DNA from: Otatea glauca
Taxonomy: Eukaryota; Streptophyta; Magnoliopsida; Poales; Poaceae
Reading direction: 5' to 3'
DNA: 64,000 nucleotides
Assembly (NCBI GenBank): GCA_036346275.1
Contig: CM070721.1
Span: forward strand, 47,279,594 to 47,343,593
Positions 54,723 to 64,000 of this stretch are shown here, piece by piece (the stretch's first letter is position 1; every line of letters begins with the position of its first letter). Both the position numbers and the translations under genes were made by a program. The notes under the pieces were generated by a model. That model was not told where the DNA came from, did not search any database, and worked only from the letters and a program-made list of their open reading frames with translations.

Positions 54723-57700
54723 ATCTCCCCCCTTTTGGTGATTTATGACAAACCTATTATCAATTGCACCAAATGACAATATTAAGATATTTAGCATTAA
54801 AACAAGCATGAAGAAACAATAAGAGATCATACTTACAAATCATCCTTTTTTGTCAATCGATTAGGGTACAATTGATAAATCCATAAATTCTCCCCCTTTT
54901 GTCATTAATCCCAAAAAGGTGCTTAAAAGATTCTTATTGTCTATTCAATAAAATCTGTTCTCCCCTTTGATTGCACACTCAATAAAAAGATTAGAGAGAA
55001 AAAAAATAAAAAATAAGGAGCTAGTAATAGGACAATAATATTAAGCTCCCCCTAAATCTAGGCAAGATATGATACCAATTATTTTCAAGATTTAGGTAAT
55101 AGATTTTTCTAATTATACCAATTTAAAGTAGTCATGATTCACAGGATATAAGTGATGCTTAAACATGACACACGAATATGATTTCACATGGAGAAGATTT
55201 ATTCTTTAAACATCAAGATCATATAGCAAATTTATATAATTTAAGCACATGCTCATGATCAAATTAAATTCTAACAATCAAGATCATATAAAGAAGATTA
55301 CACAAGAAGGAATTGCTTATATGATCACAAGATGTATACAAGATCATGAACCAAAATTGTATAAGTAAGATGCACTTTCATGATCAAGAATTTCATAAAC
55401 TTATCAAGGGTATACCTCTTTGCAATGTGTCACCCATATGTACCTTTCACTTCTTGATGATGTCAAATGCAAGTCAGATGACACTTCAAAATAATTTAGG
55501 ATTAGAGGATACCTCTCGAAGGATACCAATTAATGATACCAATTGAAAGATACAACACCATTTAGAATGACACAATTTAGTATAATGGTGTGCACAGACA
55601 TTATTGAATATGGTCAAAAAAGAAACACGTCCCTTTGTCGATTCTTGTCCACCGCATGTTCGAATCGGTCATGATCACCGCACCTGGCCTTAGATCCCTC
55701 GGACTATGGAGCTCCTTTCCATTTCCTTCATCCCACCGTCGAAGATGACCCCTTTTCCAATACCTTCAACATCAATAGACAAGCACACGATTTCTGGGAA
55801 CAAATATCTTTTAATTTGACCCAAGTTAGTTTGATAATGTCTAAGTACAACATGCATGATATATATGATATACAAGACAATACTCTTTGCATGCAAAGAA
55901 ATTCAAGATATCAATTAAAGATTTTATTACACCACTTTACAATGAAAATATTTGAAACTCATTCAAATTTGATCTTGACATCCACTTGTAAGAGAGACAA
56001 TGGGTAAAACACATTCAACCTCACTCTTGAGCTTACAAGGGAAATTTTCTCTTTTCCATAATAAACTCCGAGTTATGCAAGAGAGGAAACATTTTGAGGC
56101 TAAGTTACAATTAAATCCAATTTCCAAAAGAACTTAGCCAAAAGATGCACTTTCATTGGAATGAAAACTTAAATAGATATGCTCCACTTTGAAGCTTGGA
56201 GCAATGAATAAGTTCACTTAGTTTTCATTTTGAAAGGCTTGCCAAGATTCCAATTTAAAACTCTTAAAATCTCAAAAAGATGCAAATAGCAGCACAAAAT
56301 CGATTATAGCTTTTAAACCATTGCTCAAATGCAAAAATCATCAACGTGGAACAGATCCGTCTCGAAATTCTCTTCGAGGGCTATGAAGACCGAACATTCA
56401 TTTGAGCAAAGGAAAAACCCCAAAGAATGGGATAATCAAGAGATTGCAAGAAAGTATAGATTGCAATTTAAGTATTTGGTCCGAGGAGTACAACCCGGAT
56501 ACTCCGGTGTTTTTGATCCCGAGTGTCCGGATAATCCGGATACTCCGGATAGATCAACCGAATACTCCGGGTTGTTCAGCTTCATTCCATTTAAGCTTTT
56601 TGATAGGGCTGAAAGAAGGTTCAAACAAGATTCATAAATTCTAAAAACATTAGACAATGAAGTCCAAATATAGAGGATCAAAATATGTTATAATACTTTT
56701 CTCTGATTATAAACCCATTTGAAGATACAAAAATCACAAAACAGCCCCACAATCAGCCTAAATCTGAAATTTCAGCAAACTAAACATTTTGAATTTGGGT
56801 CAAATCTTGATCAAATGAAGTCCAATAGCTATGAGATTTTGCATAAATGTTCCATGGACATCCAAGAGACTTCTCCAAAAAGAATTTCTCAAATATCACC
56901 CTCCAATCAAAAATTAGATCAAAATGGGCATTGGAGTTTTGATTTTGACACTAAGTCAAAAGAAGTCAACATTCTTGCAAATGAGTTCAAATAAATTTGA
57001 AAATTTTCAGATATGAACTCCATATTCAAGAGATGTTTTCCAATAAAAATTTTCAATAAATCAATTTTACTTTGAGAAATGTGGTGAAATTTGCATTTGA
57101 AACACATAAAGGATAAAGATTTTCACCAGATCCTCAAAATGGAAGCAAATGAGTTTTGAATGGAAATATGCACCTTATATGGCTTCATATGATTGAGAGA
57201 GATGTTTTTAAACCTATTTGCATAATCAAATCCATTCAAATCGTAAAATCCAACTATATGCGAGAGTGTGTCAAATAAGATCAAAAGAGAGAAAAAGCCA
57301 TAAATATTTCAAATTAAGTTGAAATTATTTGAAATTGTGCAGAAACATTATTTATACTCCCAAGAAACTTTTACAAAAAGAATTTTCCAAAAAGGAGTCT
57401 CCAATCAAAAGATATGCCAAATTTTGCTTTGTAGGCATGATTTTTACTCAAATAGAAGAAAAGTCAAAACTTTTTCAAATTGAGTCCAAATGGTTTGAAA
57501 CTTTCTAGAAATAATAATTGGACTATTTAGAAGGTTTCCCAAAAATAATTTCATTAAAAGGAATTTTCGTTCAAAAGATATGGCAAAATGCGCTTTGTAG
57601 GTTTGAAAAGAAATTGAATTTTCACCAAATGCTCAAAATACATTCCGGATTGAAATTTATGGAGATTTGAACTTTCATAGCTTTTTATGATTTATAAATA

Positions 57701-58640
57701 CCATTTCAATCCAAGATATACAAATAAATCCAATTCAACTAGCGAAATTCACAAAATGCAACAACGGGTCATTTTGGGTCAAATGGATGATTTTGGCCAA
57801 ATTCAAATAGATATAACTTTTGAACGGTTGGTCGTTTGGAAAAACTTTGAACTAAAGAAATGCTTAAAATAACCAATTCTATGAGTTTTGTATTGACCAC
57901 TTTTTCAAAAACTTAATAGATTTTAACTTATAAAAATATTTCATTTAATTAAAAAACAAGATCATATAAGATCCATTTGAGGCCAAAGTTTGACTTTTAG
58001 CTTCTAGCCAAGGGTTAGATACTTGAAAAAATTTGAAATGCATTTGAAAACATTTCAGAAGACTATTTTCATAAGATTTTGCATTTCAAACAAATATTTT
58101 GCTTTTATCCCTTTTTGAAGCAAGTTAAATAGGAAATTGTTTTTCATAAAAAGCCTCAAAATACAACTCAATTTGGATTTCATGCAATTTTAATTTCCAT
58201 GGCTTAGAATTGATTATCAAGATGGTTTCTAGCCAACATTTATAATGAAATCCAACTTGAATGCTAAGATTTGAGCAATATGCTTAAATAAGCTATTTTA
58301 GTTCAAACCAAGAATTTTGGCCAATTTTGATTTCAATATAGAATTTTCATTTTGAAAGCTTGTAAAACATTTGAAATACATAATAGAATACTTTTATAAA
58401 GCTCTTCACAAATTTGAGCATTTTAAATATGAATTTTGACTTTTGACCTAAATAGTCCTTTTGAAGAAACAAAAGAGAGGCAAACCCAAAATCCAACAAT
58501 ACAAAAACTCAAATGAAGCAAGGGATAAGATATAGAGATTTGAATTTTGTGTATGAGTCTAAGATACCATTTTGAACCAAGATACTACACAAGATTTGGT
58601 CCAAACGGAGAAACTCACTAAGTGCAATAATATGACTATT
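54723..58640 (-). mobile_element. 3' internal non-coding domain of the same LTR element
   Basis: It begins with the polypurine tract (complement at 54724-54736). Several further CTCCCCC tracts follow (54890, 55045), as in the long pol-to-LTR spacers of large grass elements with GGGGGAG motifs. The region is AT-rich, about 3.9 kb, without any conserved frame. One TCCGGA cluster (56485-56575) repeats the words of the LTR. 56690-58560 shows repeated near-identical phrases such as 'gaagtccaaat' and 'gattttgacttttga', but no regular period. gag and pol are absent from the window. Confidence 0.55.
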
Positions 58641-59136
58641 ATGGGTACTATCACTGCCGGGTTAAACCAAAATCCGGTAGTGATAATAATTATCACTACC
58701 GGTTATACACAAAACCGGCAGTGATATAGGACTATCACTGCTGGGTTATACCTCAGTCCGGCAGTGATATATATACATATCACTGCCGGTTTTCTCCGAG
58801 AACCGGCAGTGACAAGCCGTGAACCAAATATTTTTATCGCATATTTTTTGTTCAATATATATATTTTTATACAATTGTTTATACGGTGTCCATATATAGT
58901 ATCTAAACCATCGTTCAAATCATAATTCAAATATATCCATGTATATAAAAAGCATCGTTAAAATCATAATTCAAATATATTAAATTAAGCATCACAATAC
59001 TTTGTTTTTACAGTGATTTATTTACAAATGTAGTTTGACTACATCTCATCTCATCTCATTCACTTTGATTTTGCACCGGCCACAGTAGAAGGAGTCGAAG
59101 TAGGCATATCACGGGTGTAGATGGAAGGAATGAGGG
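58640..59136. mobile_element. CACTA terminal fragment of a second family
   Basis: 58649-58815 holds five to seven copies of TATCACTGCCGGTT(T/A)T and its complement AACCGGCAGTGATA, a classic CACTA subterminal repeat different from the GGCGGTT family at 38803-51840. The following 300 bases are AT-rich and non-coding. A terminal CACTA at 58616 is possible but not convincing. The right part was cut off by insertion of the LTR element at 59137. Confidence 0.7.
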
Positions 59137-62100
59137 TGTCGGGACCCGAATTTGCAAATCCGGACCCTCTGTGTATACCGCACTAGTCCAGGATCACGCT
59201 AGTGCACACAGGCTCAACATAGATGCTATCATAGTCACACACAGCGAAATATAGCATAAACTTCATTAATTAATAATAACTGTTGTCTTACATGAATAAT
59301 GCCTCACAGGGCTTAAAAAGAGTATCAATGAGAAGCGCGGAAATAGAATAAGCGGATGGCGCTCGATTCGCCACGTGCAACCGACGAGGCTCGGACCTAA
59401 GCATTCGCATCCAAATAATCCTCATCCATGGTGGCGTAGATTCTTCCTCTTACGAAGTTGTTGTTGATGGGGTGAGTACATAAAGCACTAAACAAGTTGT
59501 GCAAAATAATGCAAGTCTAATATTCTATATGTTTGGCTTAATCCAAAGGAATGGCTAGTAAAGGTATTTTTGCAATAAAGCGACATTTAACAAGAATACA
59601 ATAAATAGATTGGAAAGCGATAAAACAAATACGATAATTAATAAATTCAGATATTTACGAAATACACCAAGTTTCCAATCCTAAATTAATTTTCCACTTT
59701 CCATGGCACCTTGCCATCCCAACAAGTTTTGTTTAACAAAAGTCTAACCCTTAAGCTGTAGTTCCGAGCATTGCCCAATACCGTGAGCACGGCTATTGAA
59801 TAGATTGTACACTCTGCAGAGGTTATGCACTTTACCCACACGATACAACCAAACACCACCAAGGCGAGTGATCATAACAAAGCCTTTACAATGCTACACC
59901 TAGACCCGATCTTGCTCGCTAAGGTTTCAACATGAAGGGTTAAACCACCACAACAGGCCCCCTCTTGCGCCATGTGAGTTAAGCGTAACCGGGACTCACT
60001 ATTCACCACGACGATGCGAAATCTAGGTTTCACAAATTATTCACTAAGTTTGTCCCATTCCGGACATGTGGTTGCAAGAGAGACTCAGGTCAAAAGCTTG
60101 CAAGGTTAAGTCCTTAAGGTGATTAAGGCAAGACTTCCACATACCCCGCCAAACTGGCCCACCTTGGCTGCTTGCCCCTTGCCACTTGCCTCAATCTAAA
60201 ATCATTACCACCCGGTTGATTACCAAGCACCACATGCCATCAACATTTCAATCCCGATGTGTGACCTCCTCGCCACGACAACTTGATATCATTGTGTGAC
60301 AACACATGACACACCAATTCACAAACATTGTTCCATATTCCATTAGTCAAGATTAAGTATCGACATTCGGACACATGTGATGGCGTGGCATGGCTAAGCA
60401 ATCTATGACGATCTAACTAGCCCATGTTGATTATCAACTATAATTCCACATCCTAGGGTGACAAATAGATCATGGCATATAATTGACAAGGTATGGTTTA
60501 ATTCAAATAGGCATATTATCTAATTCCCATTAATTGAAATCATTTATACACATAAAATATCATGCATAAAGTTTAAAAGATAAAATAGTAATTTGGTGAA
60601 AATTAGGTGCAACATGATCAAAGCACAACTTGCCTTGGAGTAGGTGCTGGTCTTGATCTGAGCTTGGGTCTTGGGCGGCGAATCTTCTTAGGATCACCGA
60701 AAGCGGTTCAACGTCTACGCTAAACGATGCCAAAATAGCAAATAAACACCAAACCAAAGAGCAACCAAACTCCAAAAATAAAATAAAATTCACCAATAAA
60801 TAGATCTTGATTTTACAAATTTTTAGAAATTTGAAACACTCGAATCCGAGTTAAAATGCAAAAGATATAGCCTTTTGAAGTTTGAATAAATACTGAAAAT
60901 ACAGAAAATAGAATTTCTGATTTTTCTGAATTATTTTTCTATTGGAAAAGATTTTATTGCGCAACGCTGACGTCAGCCCTGACTCGGACCAATCAGGCGC
61001 TGACACGTCGCCTGGTCCATGGACTCGGTCCACGGAACCGCCTCTGGTCCACCGTGGACGCGGCCCACGGCGCCTCGCACCACGCGCCCGACACGCGGCG
61101 CGCATCGATTGGCTGCGCGCCGCCCGCGCCGATGCTCGACACGCGGCGCGCATCGCGCGACGATCGACGGCTAACGCTCATCGACACGCGGCGCGATCTC
61201 ACCCGAACAACCACGATCCAGCGGTCACGCTTAGCTGCTTTACTGCAGACGGCGGCGTGGCTCGATCTGGATGGTCATTGGAGATCCGGCGGTGTCGCAA
61301 CTCAGCTGCGGCGATGTCGGCGGCGCCGAGTTCCCGGAGACGAGGGCGGCGACGACCCAGACGGCGTTACGGCTCCTGCCGGCGACGAAGAGGTAGTTGC
61401 CGGTGCGGCTCGGCGTGGCGAACCAGCTGGAACCCACACGTCGAACGGCGGCAGCGGCGGCGGCGGCGCGAAAACGAAGCGGCGGCGCTAGAAAACTACG
61501 GCGAGCTCTCGGGGCTAAGCGGCGGTGACTCAACGGCGAAGGCTAGCATCGGCGGATGCGCTGCGGGATGAGGAACCTCGGTGTGCGGGCTGCGGCTTTT
61601 ATAGCCTCGGCATGCGCGCTAAAGCGGCAACCCTAAATCACGCGGCGGCGGCGGCAAGCGGGGACGGATTCGAAAACCGAATCGGAGACAGGCGGCGATA
61701 CCGTCCGATTTACAACGAGCGGCCGGATTAGATCCGGTGATACGATCCGATCCGCTCTTTCCAAAATCAGCGGCGAGATCTAAACTTACCAAAACAACGC
61801 TAAGCGATCCCGACCGCTCGATCTCAATCCAACGGCCGAAGGCGCTAGGGTTCGCGAAGGAGACAACCGTCCGATCTTCATCCAACGCCACGCGCGCGGC
61901 GGCAGCGTAGCGGTGATCGGGCCGCGCGTCGATGGGTCAAGACGCGACGATCTTGGGCTTGGCCCGATCTTATTCACTCAATTTTCAAAAGCTTTTGATT
62001 TAAAATAATTCCGAAATTAGATTAATCTACTTTAAGCAATTAAAATATCGGGAAAAATCGAGAAAATTCTCATAAATACTTTGAGACATTACGAGCACAA

Positions 62101-62277
62101 ATAAAATATTTTTGGTAAAACTTTATATTAACTTTATCTATATATATTTAGTTTTCACAAAGGTTCAATATACTTAATTAAATTCAATTCAATTAATTTA
62201 CGGAAAAAATCCAATAAATTCGAAAATCACCAAAAAGCATATGGCGAAATTATAAGCCAAATTTTTGGGATGTTACA
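59137..62277 (-). repeat. 3' LTR of a Ty3/gypsy chromovirus, 3.1 kb
   Basis: The minus strand starts TGTAACATCCCAAAAATTTG next to a polypurine tract (TTAAGGGGAGG, plus 62280-62290) and ends GGGTCCCGACA at 59137. Length and ends fit Tekay-type chromoviruses. U3 (61600-61980) and the leader (60950-61600) are strongly GC-rich. A minus-strand TATAAAAG (plus 61596-61603) is the likely core promoter. CGACACGCGGCGCG occurs three times at 61087-61195. Open frames here (e.g. 60942-61571 plus) follow from GC content. Confidence 0.8.
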
Positions 62278-64000
62278 AACCTCCCCTTAATGAATCTCGA
62301 CCCGAGATTCAAGGTGACTAGGAAATAGGTTTGGAAATTCGACTTGAGATCCTCTTCACGCTCCCGGTTGCTTCATTCTCGAATGGTTGCTCCATCAACT
62401 CGCAAAGCGAACTGACTTGGTCCTGGTCTTGCGGTCCATAACATCCAGGATTCTGATTGGTTGCTCCTTGTAGGTCAGATCTTTCTGCAATTCAATCTCT
62501 CCCAAAGGCGTCGCTCATTGCACCGAAGACACTTCTTGAGTGTGACACATGGAACACATCATGCACGCCTGCTAGTGACTGCGGCAATTCTAACTGATAA
62601 GCAACCTCCCCTCGACGGCTCAAAATTTTGAACGGTCCAACATATCTTGGGGCAAGCTTCCCTTTAACGTGGAACCTTTTAACTCCTTTCGGAGGGTAAC
62701 CTAAGATATCTGAAATCATCAGTTGAAGCTCAAATCACGGCGTCGATTATCGCATAACTTTTTGTCTTGATTGCGCGATTTTCAACTGTCTCTTATCATG
62801 GCAACTTGCTCTTGACTTCCTTGAGAATATTAGGGCCAAATATCATACGTTCCCCTGTCTCATTCCAATTCAGCGGGGTACGACAGGCACGACCATATAA
62901 AGCTTCGAATGGCGACATCTGCAAACTAGCCTGGTAACTGTTGTTATAACTGAACTCTGCATATGGCAAACACTTATCCCATGATGTAGTATAGGCTAAT
63001 GCACAAGCCCTTAGCATATCCTCAATTTGATTTACCCTTTCGTTTGACCATCGATCTGCGGATGATATCTTTGTCTTTGAAGTTCAAGCAGCGTTCCCAT
63101 AGCTTCATGCAATTTATCCCAAAATCTCGAGGTGAACTGGGTACCTCTATCTGACACTATTTTCTTTGGTACACCATGCAAACACACGACTCTGGCTATG
63201 TATAGTTCTGCTAACCGGTCTCCTGAGTAAGTGGTCTTGACTGGAATGAAGTGAGCAACTTTGGTCAATCGATCCACGATAACCCATATAGAATCATACC
63301 CATTTTGAGTTCTTGGCAATCCAGTGATGAAATCCATACCGATTTCTTCCCACTTCCATTCTGGGACTTTTAGCGGTTGTAGCAAACCTGCTGATCTCGA
63401 TGTATTGCCTTAACTCTCGGCATACATCGCACAAGGCAACGTGCTCGGCGACTTCGCGCTTCATATTCGGCCACCAAAACCTCTCCTTTAAGTCTGGTAC
63501 ATCTTAGCGCTTCTGGATGAATTGAATACTTGGAATCATGAGCCTCTTCCAAAATCAACTGCTTAAGTTCTAGTCATTTGCACACAAATCGACCCTTGAA
63601 CCACATGGTACCTTGGTCGTCCACGGTAAAGTCCTTTGCTAATCCTTCATCCTTTTTAGCCTTGATTCGGTTGACTTTCTCATCATCTTTTGTCCTTCCC
63701 GAATTTGATCTTGAGCATTGGCTTCACTTCCAAAGCAGCTAGGAATCCTTCTAAAACTACTTCCAATTTTAAATTTTGCAATTCTACGCCTGATTCATTG
63801 TCCTTCTGCACCATCATATTCGCCACGTAGCTCTTGCGACTTAAGGCATCGGCTACCACATTTGCTTTTCCGGATGGTAATGAATTCCCATGTTATAATC
63901 CTTGATTAATTCCAACCATCTCCTTTGCCTCATATTGAGATCGATTGAGTGAAAATATATTTCAAACTCTTATGGTCCGTATATATCTCACATCTATTTC
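62278..64000 (-). pseudogene. chromovirus pol: RNase H, integrase, chromodomain tail
   Basis: From the right edge leftward: RNase H (TDHKSLKYIF, and ANVVADA near 63850), then the integrase zinc-finger side, integrase core 63385-63032 (EEIGMDFITGLPRT, IWVIVDRLTKVAHFIPV, VSDRGTQFTSRFW), 63017-62796 (SYNNSYQASLQMSPFEALYGRRC-type block) and C-terminal GPFKILSRRGEVAYQLELP at 62650. A chromodomain-like tail follows (QPIRILDVMDRKTRTKSVRF then WSNHS and EFPNLF near 62340). Frameshifts separate the pieces. Gag, protease and RT lie outside the window. Confidence 0.9.

Noticed and set aside
60942..61571. 209-codon Arg-rich protein, plus strand
   Set aside because: It lies in the GC-rich part of an LTR, and overlapping frames are open on both strands.

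Overview
The window looks like nuclear DNA of a grass (Poaceae). The single host gene is a close relative of the rice CSB/ERCC6 gene, and everything around it is typical grass repeat DNA: Ty3/gypsy and Ty1/copia LTR elements, hAT and CACTA transposons and MITEs, nested in one another. I see no rRNA, tRNA, CRISPR array or bacterial-type operon. All family assignments rest on motifs recognised by eye; no database search was run.

Layout. 1-5110: decayed Ty3/gypsy element on the minus strand (RNase H, RT, protease/gag, an extra ORF upstream of gag, primer-binding site, LTR), cut by the left window edge. 5884-6213: a hAT MITE with a perfect 8-bp target-site duplication. 7678-11996 (minus): the six-exon CSB/ERCC6-type DNA repair ATPase gene, with a GC-AG first intron, a one-base deletion in exon 3 and an unusual Walker A residue. 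12572-13735: three short inverted-repeat elements in the gene's upstream flank.

14591-29781: a proposed 15.2-kb hAT transposon, bounded by CAGG/CCTG termini and a near-perfect 8-bp duplication. Its left end resembles the MITE at 5884. It holds a decayed transposase gene (plus strand) and has itself been invaded by a Ty1/copia solo LTR (15021-16501), a CACTA element (18812-20973) carrying a captured exon of a DUF1350-type host gene, a six-unit tandem array of a 770-bp LTR-derived unit (22054-26686), another LTR-like stretch and a 33-bp minisatellite.

30609-35856: a complete but decayed Ty1/copia element (minus) with both LTRs, an iMet-type primer site and an AGTAC duplication. 35862-38799: AT-rich, with a mirrored array of a short degenerate motif. 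38803-51840: CACTA DNA with a TNP2-type transposase and a second gene that joins a TNPA-like (En/Spm) domain to a Ulp1/C48 protease domain, both on the minus strand; it may be one 13-kb element or two adjacent ones. 52074-58640: a 2.65-kb LTR plus the non-coding 3' interior of a large LTR element, rich in TCCGGA-type repeats. 58640-59136: remnant of a second CACTA family. 59137-64000: 3.1-kb LTR and pol (integrase, chromodomain-like tail, RNase H) of a Ty3/gypsy chromovirus, cut by the right window edge.

Functionally, the CSB gene is the only candidate for host expression. The mobile-element genes carry many stops and frameshifts; several stops are TAG or TGA codons explainable by C-to-T change, as expected for old methylated repeats. 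The most interesting signals are the 15-kb composite hAT element, the LTR-unit tandem array with a more uniform interior, the CACTA-captured DUF1350 exon, the TNPA-Ulp1 fusion, and the frameshift in the otherwise well-conserved repair gene.
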